Source: G965215145 sp965215145 (GTDB taxonomy: Bacteria > Bacteroidota > Rhodothermia > Rhodothermales > JANQRZ01). From it: a stretch of DNA of 64,000 nucleotides. Positions within the stretch are counted from its first letter, which is position 1. Each line of letters starts with the position of its first letter. Below the pieces are notes generated by a model. It saw only the letters and a list, made by a program, of their open reading frames with translations. It did no database searches and had not been told where the DNA came from. Both the position numbers and the translations under genes were made by a program. Of the stretch, positions 24,501 to 32,192 are shown in pieces. Location of the stretch: NCBI GenBank assembly GCA_965215145.1, contig OZ244038.1, positions 3,472,001 through 3,536,000 of the forward strand, read 5' to 3'.

Positions 24501-24784
24501 TCGAGGACGCGGAAGCCGCCAGCGACGAGGCCCATCGCGGGATTCCGCTGCGGGTCGGCGAGGGCGTCGTAGTAGTAGGTCCCCCGGCCGTCGGCGAGGA
24601 AGACCTCGCGGTCGGCCGAGGAGTCGGCGACGACGGCGAGGCGGGCGAGGGCCTCGGGCTCGCTCTCGGCGAGGGCGTCCGGCGCGTTGGGGTCGCCGCA
24701 GCCGCCGCAGCCGGCGAGGAGCAGGAGCGGAAGGGCGAGCAGGAGCAGGCGCAGCGGCCTCACGGGCGGAGCGGGGTCGGTCAT
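21599..24784 (-). CDS. Large glycoside-hydrolase-like lipoprotein (amylo-alpha-1,6-glucosidase / glucodextranase type)
   Basis: 1061 aa. A lipoprotein signal (LLLLALPLLLLAGCGGCG) is followed by a domain with glycogen-debranching-like features in the central (alpha/alpha)6 barrel: GWNMLQTLRGAFLATGEWERA, FEIATGIPGAQ, FYPFLTEPEFY. The C-terminal ~200 residues (from DDWGTTATYTYPVGFPESVL) match the glucodextranase/DOMON-like C-terminal module. Predicted to act on alpha-glucan at the outer face. The catalytic acid pair cannot be fixed by eye. Downstream ATGA overlap with the barrel protein suggests a binding/uptake pair, though the barrel is small (217 aa) compared with SusC-type porins. Confidence 0.7.
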   Translation of the reverse strand: MTDPAPPVRPLRLLLLALPLLLLAGCGGCGDPNAPDALAESEPEALARLAVVADSSADREVFLADGRGTYYYDALADPQRNPAMGLVAGGFRVLDGWRWGFPADLDGDGEPDSTGLGPADIVEGVARPDFVARSYAEADTSGFLGGLVRRFQGPDLKELTEVVTLGDGALVVSVPDSVGTLDFLPALSDRRADGYQTEARGNTLLVARTDYTAPRGTSRRPVWLAVAAEGGEARTRGVDLAERYPRDLGARDRALAPGAVRFESPGTVALATGMTPEAAAAAAEAALRSAGSTLERRQRRLAAVVEDVGIETEDEDFDRAFRWARLTLEELVVEDTSGFEIATGIPGAQAQPGWNMLQTLRGAFLATGEWERAADLLKRYAGSQRFDRRIDIFGRAPSRFENGRPVYETADAQAVLVAALGDYLRTTGDNDLVLGNRTLFWRNPVYVQRGYEDRNQLRAASGLVRAPENQTWVQVPEGRRRERARGPEPVEVQARYLANLRTMQRLARIMGVSAQSRAYADSARAFGARVERAFLADDRGGPVLADAVGRPNPTLRPSGLLALDGLNLDPETERAVVRRLAEALAYPHGVSTRPQTDSTFYPFLTEPEFYSPAEARYEGAVWTALSGPLVSALVDAGAPDRAYEQTEALIRQLLDRGVVGAISENLDAHPRPTAEGDEALPDPGGAPVQPYTLAEFVRNAYEDYAGVRYRAGNDVVLAPHLPESWGETAITFRVGGGSVRAVMAQGDGRLEAALTPQGDLPRGATVRVRAFGQEVRVPVSQPQGDTLTVAAEPTTVVLTAGGAERDGESVRSDSTFTPPDPAFWEGFAWAEPEVQDEYPVMRAVRAERRLTPEQVTRRSPMAVPILSRTDPEGDDWGTTATYTYPVGFPESVLDAVYFEVAEDDSATYFRIELAALADRSALGFQPTFAAIAFDSEEGGERDVERGAGYRFPTADAYEYIAYVGDGLRVEDKRGRVLGEFDRLGDAIADVSEGSLQFSLPKFVLPELPRGTLVTLMIGANEGGALGAFRPVLEDEATEAAGGEKVNEGDPNIYDIVTGRVE

Positions 24785-24891
24785 GGCGGGGATGCACCGC
24801 GCGCGGCCCGGAGGGTTCCGGCGTGAAGGGGGAGGTTCGCGGGATTAGCGGTGCAGGCGGCAGGTCAACCCCCCTCCCTCGCTGCGCGGGA

Positions 24892-24912
24892 CCTCCCCCC
24901 GGCTGGGGGAGG
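24892..24912. repeat. GC-rich hairpin repeat, copy 1, downstream of ispG
   Basis: CCTCCCCC (24892-24899) and GGGGGAGG (24905-24912) around CGGCT. The wider context (24877-24920) matches the second copy at 26203-26230. It lies 50 nt after the ispG stop and can act as a terminator, although no U tract follows on the minus strand. Confidence 0.65.
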
Positions 24913-24962
24913 AGCTGTTCTCCGGTCGGCTCTCCGGTCGGCTGCGCGGTCGCAGCCCAGAG

Positions 24963-26084
24963 CTACGCTGAAGCGGCCTGCGCGGGGGTCTCCGTCGGCT
25001 CGTCCTCCCACCCCTCGATCAGCTCGATCACGGCGGCGGCGATGTGCTCCTGGTCCACGGTGCCGACGATCTCGCCGTGCTTGAAGAGGTGGGCGCGCCC
25101 GCGGCCGAGCGAGACGCCGAGGTCGGCGCCGGCGGCCTCGCCGGGGCCGTTGACGGCGCAGCCCATCAGCGCCACGTTGAGGTCCTTCTCGAAGCCCCGC
25201 TTGTTGATGGCGGCCTCGACCTCCTCGACCACCGAGAACAGGTCCCCCGCGAGGCGCCCGCACGTCGGGCAGGCGATCACGTTGACGCCGGGGCGGCCGA
25301 GGCGGAGGCTCTTCAGGATCTGGTGCCCGACCTCGACCTCGTGCACGGAGTCCGTGGCGAGGCTGACCCGGATCGTGTCGCCGATGCCGTCAGCTAACAA
25401 GCTCCCGATCCCGATGGAGGACTTGATGGTACCGGTTTGCAGAGAACCGCTTTCGGTGACGCCGAGGTGGAGGGGGTAGTCGGTGCGCGCGGCGAGGAGG
25501 CGGTAGGCCTGGATCATGAAGAACACGTCGGAGTGCTTCACCGAGATCACCACGTCCTCGAACCCCTCGCGGGCGCAGACCTCGACGTGGCGCATGGCGC
25601 TCTCGTAGAGGGCCTCGGGCTGGGGGTAGCCGTACTTGTCGAGGATGTCCTTCTCCAGCGAGCCGGAGTTGACGCCGATCCGGACGGGGACGCCGCGCTC
25701 CTTGGCGGCCAGCAGCACCTCCCGCTCCCACTCCGGCTTGCCGATGTTGCCGGGGTTGATGCGGACCTTCGCGACGCCGGCCTCCAGCGCCTTGAGCGCG
25801 TACTGGTAGTTGAAGTGGATGTCGGCGACGACGGGGACGGGGCTGCCGGCGACGACCTCGGCGAGGGCGTCGGCGTCCTCGGGGCGGGGCACGGCGACGC
25901 GGACGATGTCGGCCCCGGCCTCGGCCAGCCGGGTGATCTCGGCGACGCACTTTTCTACGTCGTGGGTCTTCCCGGTCGTCATGCTCTGGACCGAGATCGG
26001 GGCGCCGCCGCCGACGAGGACGCCGCCGACGTTGACCTGGCGGCTGGGGCGGCGGGGGCGCTCGGCGGTCTTCGGCGTCTGCAT
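24963..26084 (-). CDS. ispG: 4-hydroxy-3-methylbut-2-enyl-diphosphate synthase (flavodoxin)
   Basis: 373 aa. Catalyses the penultimate step of the MEP isoprenoid pathway with a 4Fe-4S cluster. The TIM barrel shows PISVQSMTTGKTHDVE and DIHFNYQYALKALEAGVAKV, then RINPGNIGKPEWERE and VISVKHSDVFFM. The C-terminal cluster domain has the cysteines of CPTCGR and MGCAVNGPGE. No insertion (A* domain), so it is the short bacterial form. Alone on this strand, with upstream space shared with the small accessory pair. Confidence 0.96.
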   Translation of the reverse strand: MQTPKTAERPRRPSRQVNVGGVLVGGGAPISVQSMTTGKTHDVEKCVAEITRLAEAGADIVRVAVPRPEDADALAEVVAGSPVPVVADIHFNYQYALKALEAGVAKVRINPGNIGKPEWEREVLLAAKERGVPVRIGVNSGSLEKDILDKYGYPQPEALYESAMRHVEVCAREGFEDVVISVKHSDVFFMIQAYRLLAARTDYPLHLGVTESGSLQTGTIKSSIGIGSLLADGIGDTIRVSLATDSVHEVEVGHQILKSLRLGRPGVNVIACPTCGRLAGDLFSVVEEVEAAINKRGFEKDLNVALMGCAVNGPGEAAGADLGVSLGRGRAHLFKHGEIVGTVDQEHIAAAVIELIEGWEDEPTETPAQAASA

Positions 26085-26180
26085 GGGGCTGCGGGCGTGC
26101 GGATCGGGCCGTAAACCGGGGCCTGGGACGGGGGTTCGGGGGCGCGGGTTAAGAATGCGCTAGCCGAGGCGTTGGTCTGG

Positions 26181-26441
26181 TCAGCCCCCCTCCGCCCTGC
26201 GGGCTCCTCCCCCCGGCTGGGGGGAGGAGCTTTCCGCGCTCGGCAACTCCGCTGAGGGGTCTTCCGTCGTGAGCGAGCCGTCGGGACGTTCGTAGTGGAG
26301 GACGCCGCCGATGGAGTAGACATTGGGCACGCCGAGGCGGCGGCTCTCCTCCTGCGCCCGCCGCACAGCCCGGTTGCCGATGCGCTTCAGCCGAAGCGTC
26401 TCTTCGCACAGGGCGGGATCGAAGGCGTCAGGCGCTTGCAT
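26181..26441 (-). CDS. Small protein paired with a zeta-like kinase (possible antitoxin)
   Basis: 86 aa. The body reads PALCEETLRLKRIGNRAVRR, then AQEESRRLGVPNVYSIGGVLHYER: a helix followed by a small sheet, as in the short partners of zeta-like kinases. The ATG at 26441 overlaps the upstream kinase gene by 14 nt, so expression is coupled. The last ~20 residues (SSSPQPGGGARRAEGG) are encoded by the hairpin repeat at 26203-26230 and its flank, so the original stop was probably further upstream. Antitoxin role is inferred from position only. Confidence 0.65.
   Translation of the reverse strand: MQAPDAFDPALCEETLRLKRIGNRAVRRAQEESRRLGVPNVYSIGGVLHYERPDGSLTTEDPSAELPSAESSSPQPGGGARRAEGG
26203..26230. 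repeat. GC-rich hairpin repeat, copy 2, inside a coding 3' end
   Basis: Perfect 12-bp stem: GCTCCTCCCCCC (26203-26214) and GGGGGGAGGAGC (26219-26230), loop GGCT, with a TTT following on the + strand. Same family as 24892-24912. It is translated as the tail of the small antitoxin-like protein. Confidence 0.8.
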
Positions 26442-27015
26442 CGTCGCGGAGGTCTGAGGTGAAGAGGTCGAGCAGCCTGTGGTTGTAGACCTGAACGTGC
26501 CGTGGGTCCCCCGCAGCGACCTCCTCGATGCCCGTCGCCGCGTTGAAGAAGAGCTGCCAGCGGTCGGCCTTGAATCGGTAGGTGCTCCAGAAGTTGCGCT
26601 TGCTGCGGGTGTAGCGCCGGACGACATCGGCCTCGGGCACGTGGTGGCCGCCCTTCGCCACGCGCTCGCGGACGCGCGCCACGCAGGTCTCCGGCGCATC
26701 GAGGAAGAGGAAGACGAGGGTGGTGTCGTAGCCGCCGCGCTGCATCCGGTCCAGCAGGCGCTCGAAGCCGCGCCCCGCCAGCGTCGTCTCGACGACGAAC
26801 GGCGCTCCCTCCTTGATGTGGGCGCGGAGCCGACGGAGGAAGATCCTCCCGGCCTCGACACGTACTCGCGCGGGGTCGTCGGGCGCGAGGTCCGAGGCGA
26901 TGGCGTCGGCGCTGAGGAACGGGAGCGGGTCGGTGCGGAGGTACTCCAGCGCGAACGTGGTCTTCCCCGCCCTGTTCGGCCCCGCTACGATGATGGCTCG
27001 TGAGACCTCCAGCAC
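26428..27015 (-). CDS. Zeta-toxin-like P-loop kinase
   Basis: 195 aa. N-terminal Walker A AGPNRAGKTTFA (about 10-21), then VVETTLAGRGFERLL and LVFLFLDAPETCVARVRERVA, the pattern of the zeta-toxin / UDP-GlcNAc-kinase-like superfamily that phosphorylates small metabolites or cell-wall precursors. The only good start is a GTG at 27015 (MLEVSRAIIV), 87 nt after the frame end of the broken restriction gene. The next gene overlaps by 14 nt and is the likely partner. The true substrate and toxicity are unknown; the family also includes chaperone-like kinases. Confidence 0.75.
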   Translation of the reverse strand: MLEVSRAIIVAGPNRAGKTTFALEYLRTDPLPFLSADAIASDLAPDDPARVRVEAGRIFLRRLRAHIKEGAPFVVETTLAGRGFERLLDRMQRGGYDTTLVFLFLDAPETCVARVRERVAKGGHHVPEADVVRRYTRSKRNFWSTYRFKADRWQLFFNAATGIEEVAAGDPRHVQVYNHRLLDLFTSDLRDDASA

Positions 27016-27101
27016 GTTCCGAGGGTTTTTGCCTCCACCTGCTGCCGGTGCAGCTTCAGGATACGAGGGCGGGTCTACGCCGCAGCGGTGATGGGGTCGC
27101 C

Positions 27102-28006
27102 CTAAATGCCGAGGGGCGTCTTGTCGTCGGGGGCGAGGATGCCGTCGGGGCCCTTGCGCTCCTGCTTGGTGGGAGCGGGGAAGTCGGCGGCGGGGATGGT
27201 GGGGGCGGCGAGGATGCGCCGGAGGAGGTCGTTGGCTGCACCGTGGCGGGCGAGGACGGCTTCGAGGACCCAGAGCAGGTCGAGGAGGTCGTCGTCGAAG
27301 GACCAGGACCGGGGGCGGATGTCGTCGAGCGGGGACGACGTGCGGCCGGCGCCGGACTTCCTGCGGTAGTCCAGCCAGGACTGACGGGGAAGAAACCGGA
27401 GATGGAGAAGGCCATGACCTCCGGGGGCACGTCGGCGACGATGCCGGCGGCGTCGCCCTCGCCGATGCGGAGCTTGCGGGTGGCGGGGTCATAGGCCCAA
27501 ACGTCTGGGTAGCGCTCAGGGGTCTGCGGGGTGTCGCGGCGGATGCTGGCGCTGCCGCGGGGGAGGCCATGCTTGCCCGTCCGGGTGCCCTCGGGGACGA
27601 ACCGTTCGCCATAGGTGTGGAGCCAGAGGAGCTCGCGGCCGAGAGCGGCGGCCTCCTCGAAGAGGGCGGCGTCGGTGGTGACGGGGAGGCGTGGGCCGGG
27701 GGTTTCGAGGGCTTCCCAGAAGGTCTCGACGTAAGCAGGGGCGGCGAGGAGGGCGAAGGCGTAGGCGAACACGTCTTCCGGCTCTGGCGCCGCGCCGTAG
27801 GCCCGGGCGAGGCGGGGGAGGACGTCGCGGGTGAGGTTGGCGTGGGCTCCTTCCTTGTCTTTGTAGAGCGGGACGACGTGCTTGCCGCCGAAGGAGCCGC
27901 GGAAGTGGTGGAGGTCCGGGACCAGGTTCGACACAACGGACATCGGCCCCTTACCCGCTACTTCGGTGATGAAGCTGACGAGGTAAGTCTGCTTGCCGCT
28001 GTGGGC
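27102..28006 (-). pseudogene. Type IIG/ISP restriction-modification gene, 3' fragment
   Basis: C-terminal (target-recognition) part of the gene interrupted by the IS at 28007-29243. It begins in frame with the 5' fragment when the IS and one GGGC copy are removed (reading KAHSGKQTYLVSFITEVAGK), then runs through VSNLVPDLHHFRGSFGGKHV and FAYAFALLAAPAYVETFWEAL. Near 27390 the frame changes: the upstream frame reads SISGFFPVSPGW, while the sequence continues sensibly only in another frame as SWLDYRRKSGAGRTSSPLDD, ending at the TAG 27102-27104. So, besides the IS, the gene has a 1-nt indel; it is dead or very recently broken. Confidence 0.85.
28003..28006. repeat. Left target-site duplication GGGC
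   Basis: GGGC at 28003-28006 and again at 29244-29247 bracket the IS; a 4-bp duplication is the usual product of IS407-group elements. Confidence 0.8.
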
Positions 28007-28069
28007 TGACCTGCTCCCCGTAATCTGATCCAGTCGCTACGATAGTGCTGCGCCCCATCCCGCAGCACC

Positions 28070-28342
28070 ATGAAACGCCACTTCCCCGAGGAGATCGTCA
28101 CCAAGCTCCGCCGCGTCGAGACCCTCACCGCCGACGGCTCCACCGTCGCTGAGGCCGTCCGAGAGATCGGCGTCACCGAGGTGACCTACTACCGCTGGCG
28201 CAAGAAGTACGCCGGCGTCGGCCAGCCGGAGGCCCAGCGGCTCCGTGACCTCGAGAAGGAGAACGCCCGCTTGAAGAAGCTCGTGGCCGACCTCTCGCTC
28301 GGCAACGACATCCTCAAGGAGGTCGCCAGGGGAAAGCTCTGA
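28070..28342 (+). CDS. IS3-family OrfA (helix-turn-helix, leucine zipper)
   Basis: 90 aa. The N-terminal half is an HTH of the transposase_8 type (FPEEIVTKLRRVETLTADG, then TEVTYYRWRKKYAGV). The C-terminal half has a leucine-zipper-like heptad stretch (LRDLEKENARLKKLVADL) for multimerisation. It binds IS ends and limits transposition. Its stop TGA at 28340-28342 follows a G-GGA-AAG slippery heptamer (28330-28336), so it can also be read through in the -1 frame. Confidence 0.92.
   Translation: MKRHFPEEIVTKLRRVETLTADGSTVAEAVREIGVTEVTYYRWRKKYAGVGQPEAQRLRDLEKENARLKKLVADLSLGNDILKEVARGKL
28330..28336 (+). other. Programmed -1 frameshift heptamer
   Basis: G-GGA-AAG, an X-XXY-YYZ slippery site, four nt before the OrfA stop. 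It would shift ribosomes from OrfA into the OrfB frame. Confidence 0.6.
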
Positions 28343-29214
28343 GCCCGGCGCGTCGGCGGACCGCTGTCGCCCACGTCCAGCGCGAGTTGGGTGTGAGCGA
28401 GCGGCGGGCCTGCCGCGTCGTCGGGCACCCTCGCTCGACCCACCGCTACGCGCCGGAGCGCCCGGCGAAGGACCGCGCGCTCGTGGCCCGCCTGCTCCGA
28501 CTCGCCCGCGACCACCCACGCTATGGCTACCGCCGGGCGTGGGCCGTGCTGCGCGGCGAGGGCTGGGCCGTCAACCGGAAGCGGGTCCACCGGCTCTGGC
28601 GCGAGGCCGGGCTCCAGGTGCCGCAGAAGACGCAGAAGCGCCGCCGCGTCGGCACGGGCGAGAACTCGACCGTCCGGCTCGCCCCGGAGCGGCCGAACCA
28701 CGTGTGGTGCTACGATTTCGTGTTCGACGCGACCGAGGACGGGCGCGCGCTCAAGCTGCTCCCCGTGCTCGACGAGTACACCCGCGAGTGCCTCGCGCTC
28801 GTGGTCGGCCGCTCGCTGACGAGCCAGCACGTCGTGGCGACACTCGACCGGCTCATCGCGCCCCTGCCCCTGGGGCGGGGGCAGCGCGGTGCGCCGACGT
28901 TTGTGCGGAGCGACAACGGCTCCGAGTTCATCGCCCACCGGGTCGGCGCGTACCTGCTCGCCGCCGAGTCGGACACGAAGCACATCGACCCCGGCGCGCC
29001 GTGGCAGAACGGCTACAGCGAGTCGTTCAACGGGAAGCTCCGCGACGAGCTCTTGAGCCAGGAGCTCTTCGCGACGTTGTCCGAGGCCCGCGTGCTCGCC
29101 GAGCGCTGGCGGCGCCACTACAACGAGTCGCGCCCTCACAGCGCGCTCGGCTACCTTCCACCGGCCGCGTTCGCGGCCACCCTCAACCCCGAACCGGCGA
29201 TGGCACTGTCATAG
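28342..29214 (+). CDS. IS3-family OrfB transposase (DDE integrase), made as OrfAB by -1 frameshift
   Basis: About 290 codons in the -1 frame relative to OrfA; no good start of its own (a TTG at 28387 is weak), so the product is probably the OrfAB fusion through slippage at 28330-28336. It has an HTH_21 region (ALVARLLRLARDHPRYGYRR) followed by the rve catalytic core: first Asp in VWCYDFVFDAT, second in FVRSDNGSEF, Glu in NGYSESFNGKLRDE. The DDE triad is intact, with the usual 35-residue spacing between the last two. No internal stop, so the IS may still be mobile. Confidence 0.9.
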   Translation, partial: SPARRRTAVAHVQRELGVSERRACRVVGHPRSTHRYAPERPAKDRALVARLLRLARDHPRYGYRRAWAVLRGEGWAVNRKRVHRLWREAGLQVPQKTQKRRRVGTGENSTVRLAPERPNHVWCYDFVFDATEDGRALKLLPVLDEYTRECLALVVGRSLTSQHVVATLDRLIAPLPLGRGQRGAPTFVRSDNGSEFIAHRVGAYLLAAESDTKHIDPGAPWQNGYSESFNGKLRDELLSQELFATLSEARVLAERWRRHYNESRPHSALGYLPPAAFAATLNPEPAMALS

Positions 29215-29243
29215 CCGCTGGTACGAAGAACGGGGGCCGGCCA

Positions 29244-31716
29244 GGGCCTTCCAGATCGTTGGGCTTGCTCTATCAATAAGCCGAGCGTCAGCAATCAAGT
29301 GCTGGCGGTCGAAACTCCGATAGGCATACGGGATGACCTCGGGGATTGGGGCGTCTTTCGGCAGGGTAGCTATGGCTGGACCAGCCGGCAGGTAACTCAC
29401 GTCAGGCTCGTCGTCTGCCTTCCGGCCCGTCGGCCGGTTCACGAAAGCTTCCGTTCGGTCTTCTGTGCTCAAGAGAGAATGCCACCGACGTTCAAGCGCG
29501 CTATAGTCTGAGGCCATCGGCCACTTGCGGCCGATCTTGACGCCCCCTGCCTGCCACGGGAAGAGGTCGGTGAGAGCGGGGTAGCGGAGGTAGGCTTCGG
29601 AGCGGGCGGGGAGGAACGGGGCGGCCCAGCCGGTCGGGCACGCGTCCCAGTCCACGTCCTCGAAGTCCCCGATGCGGCGGAGCCGTTCGAGCTTCTCGGC
29701 CTCCGCGCCCTCGACGCGGGCATGATGGACGCGGGCGGGCTCGCCTTCGGCGGTGCGGCGGGCGTCGCCGTCGCGATAGCGGACGCCGGTGGCGACGCAA
29801 ACGGGGGTCTGGATGGCGAAGACGTTGTCGGACTTCCGGGCACCAAGGTTGTCCCCGCCGAGGTCGAGGACCCAGAGGTCGTCGAAGGTCTCGCGCATCA
29901 CGGCGCGCATCCCCTTGAAGCCGGGGCCGCGGAGGTAGGAGGAGGCCGTGATGAAGGAGACGATGCCGCCGTCGGAGCGGGAGGCGGGGCCGACGGTCTT
30001 CCAGAGCGCCCAGCGCCAGAAGTAGACGTAGTCGTTGTAGAGGTTCTTGGCGTGGACGCCGTCGCCGGAGGCGGTGAGGGGGTCGGTGAAGTCGTCGAGG
30101 ATGGGGCGGGAGCGGACCTCCTTCGTGTCCTTGCCGGCCTTCGTGATGACGTGTCCGAAGCGGACCCACCTGCCCTTGCGTTGGACGATCTCGCGGCCGT
30201 CCTCGGCCTGCTCGCGGTCGTAGGGCGGGTTGCCGAGGCAGAGGAGGACGGGGGCATGGGCCTTGACGCGCTGGGCACGGCGGTGCTCCTCGGCGAGCTC
30301 CTTCTCGTTGAGCCCGACGCCCTGGACCCTCGGGACGTGGTCGGGGTCCTCGAGGGTGTCGGTGAGGTAGATGTGGGCGCCGTCCGCGGGGAGGGTGCCA
30401 CCGGCGGCCTGGACCTGCTGGGTGAGGCGGAGGTGCGCGACGGCGTAGGGGCCGACGAGGAGCTCGAAGGCGTGGGTGCCCTCGGCGGCGCGGGTGGCGG
30501 CCTGCCCGACGCTGCGGCCCCGGGCGGCGACGAGGTCGAGGCCGTGGCGGACGGCGGCGAGGAGGTAGGTCCCGGTGCCGCAGGCGGGGTCGAGCGTGAC
30601 GACGCCGTCGGAGGCGACGCCGTAGGGCTTGTCGAAGGCGGCGTCGAGGAGGCGGGCGGTGAGGCGGACCTGGGCCTGGACGACCTGCCAGGGGGTGTAG
30701 TAGACGCCGCGGTCCTTCCGCATCTTGGGGTCGTAGGCGGCGAGGAAGTCCTCGTAGAAGTAGAGCCAGGGGTCGGCGGCGTGGGCAGGGCCATCCTCAA
30801 CGAGGGCGCCCTGCTTCTCGAAGATGGCGGGGTTGACGCCGCTGATGACGCGCTCCAGGAGGCTCACCGTGGAGCCGAGGGCCTTGCGGGCGCGGGGGTC
30901 GCCGAGGACGCGGAGGGCCTCAGAGAGGAGGGAGTGGCCGGGCCGGAGGGCCTCGGCCGCGTCGTCCGTGGAGAGGTCGTCGGCGCCGGAGAAGTGGGCG
31001 AGGAGGAGGGCGTAGGTGAGGGTCTGGGCGTAGGCGTCGGCGAACTGGTGGTCGGTGGCGTCCGGAAAGAGCCGCCTCCGCCACACCGGGGCGAGGTGGG
31101 AGAGCGGGGAGTCGGGGTCCTTCAGGGCCTCCTCCACGTCCTCGCGGAGCAGGCGCGCGATGGGGGCGAGGAGTTCAGCGAGGTCCTTCGGGCTCTTCGG
31201 CGCGGCGGGCTCCCAGCCGAGGAAGGCGCGGAAGAGGTCACCGAGGGCGCGGGCGTCGGCGTCGGAGACGGCCTCGGCGCCGTCGTCCCGGGGGTCGCCG
31301 TCGAGCTTGACGAGGGGGCCTTCGCGCTCGCCGCGGGCGAAGTGGGCGAACTGGAGACCGTCGGTATAGACGACGTTGGGGAGGCGCTTGAACTTTTCCC
31401 ACTGCTTCTTGTCGCGGCCTTTGAAGCGGGGGGCGTTGGCACCAGTGCCGGGCTTCTTGAGCTCGACGTGCCCGACGAGGAGGCCGCCGACGTAGACCCC
31501 GAGGTCAGGCCGGCCGATGCCTTCGACGGGCGCCTCGGGTAGGACGAGAACGTCGGTGACGCCGAGTGCGGCGGCGGCGTCCTCGATGAGTTGAGCCGTG
31601 TGACGCTTGAGCTGCTCCTCGGGCCAGGCGGAGGCGCCGGGCGGGAGGTCGTAGGCGTCGCGGAGGCGGTCGGCGAAGGCGCGGAGGGGGTCGCTGAGAG
31701 GGAGCGTGTCAGTCAC
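29244..31716 (-). pseudogene. Type IIG/ISP restriction-modification gene, 5' fragment
   Basis: About 824 codons. N-terminal PD-(D/E)xK-like nuclease motif GRPDLGVYV with VELKKPG, then a helical linker, then an adenine-specific N6 methyltransferase: DPACGTGTYLLAA (motif I) and LCLGNPPYDRE (motif IV). Layout matches single-chain restriction-modification enzymes (type IIG/ISP C-terminal family). The start is a GTG at 31716, inside a 19-bp tandem duplication (31703-31740). The fragment stops shortly inside the IS (29209), in IS-encoded residues. Rejoining across the IS restores the frame into the 3' fragment. The methyltransferase part might still be made as a truncated protein. Confidence 0.88.
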
Positions 31717-31740
31717 GAGGAAGCGTGTCAGTCACGAGGA
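31703..31740. repeat. 19-bp perfect tandem duplication over the RM start codon
   Basis: The 19-bp unit beginning AGCGTGTCAGTCACG occurs at 31703-31721 and again at 31722-31740. Each copy contains a GTG on the minus strand; only the inner one (31716) is in frame with the restriction gene. Confidence 0.85.
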
Positions 31741-31816
31741 GCGGAGTCTTAGGCCGGTTAGCAAGGATACCCCAGCGTCGGTGTTCTTGTCGCCCCCGGT
31801 GGCGGGGAGGCCGAGT

Positions 31817-31857
31817 CAGAGGTCTCTCGGCTCCGCTGCGCTCGGGATGACCGAGAG
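31817..31857. repeat. Dispersed CCGAGCGCAGCGG-type repeat
   Basis: On the minus strand it reads TCATCCCGAGCGCAGCGG followed by AGCCGAGAGACC; the ends CTCTCGG and CCGAGAG pair. This sequence type (TCATCC-GAGCG-AGCG) is a widely dispersed intergenic repeat in many bacterial genomes. It lies between the RM gene and the first UPF0175 toxin-antitoxin copy. Confidence 0.6.
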
Positions 31858-31896
31858 GGCAGGTGGGCACTGCAAGCAGCCGGGTGAAGGGGACTG

Positions 31897-31921
31897 GGCA
31901 CTTCGAGGGCGGCGGGGCGTT
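31897..31921 (+). promoter_or_regulatory. Conserved 25-nt element upstream of TA copy 1
   Basis: GGCACTTCGAGGG through GGGGCGTT, 28 nt before the antitoxin ATG. It is repeated with few changes at 32692-32716 and 35128-35152, at the same distance (24-31 nt) from the start of the other two antitoxin copies, while the rest of the upstream DNA differs. Candidate promoter/operator bound by the UPF0175 antitoxin. Confidence 0.55.
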
Positions 31922-31949
31922 TGGTTCCCTCCACGCTCCTTCTCCTTCC

Positions 31950-32192
31950 ATGCTCACGCTCGACCTCCCGCCCGGCGTCGACGAGGCCCACGCGCGGCTC
32001 GTGCTCGCCATCGGGCTGTTCCAGGAAGAGGCCGTCTCCGTTGGGAAGGCCGCTCGGATCGCAGGGCTCTCGTACCGGGCGTTCCTCGACGCGCTCCGCG
32101 AACGCGACATCCCCGCCTATGTGTACGACGACGAGGCGCTCGCTCAGGACCTCGCGTTCGTCCATCAGTTCAAGGAGGAGCGGGGGCTTTGA
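31950..32192 (+). CDS. UPF0175-family antitoxin (TA copy 1)
   Basis: 80 aa: MLTLDLPPGVDEAHARLVLA, then EEAVSVGKAARIAGLSYRAFLDAL, the UPF0175 (ribbon-helix/HTH) DNA-binding fold, with a C-terminal toxin-binding tail (QDLAFVHQFKEERGL). The first ~57 codons are almost identical at DNA level to copy 3 (35183) while the tail differs. The stop TGA overlaps the toxin's TTG start. Confidence 0.88.
   Translation: MLTLDLPPGVDEAHARLVLAIGLFQEEAVSVGKAARIAGLSYRAFLDALRERDIPAYVYDDEALAQDLAFVHQFKEERGL

Larger units (their letters stand above)
28007..29243 (+). mobile_element. IS3-family (IS407-group-like) insertion sequence
   Basis: About 1237 bp. Left end begins TGACCTGCTCCCCG, right end (reverse complement) TGGCCGGCCCCCGT. 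Inside the ends, the imperfect inverted repeats align without gaps over ~38 nt, with shared blocks CCAG, GCTA, GA and AGTGC (28029-28047 and 29200-29222). It encodes OrfA and OrfB in -1 relation and has a GGGC target duplication on both sides. It is inserted in the restriction-modification gene, on the strand opposite to it. Confidence 0.9.
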
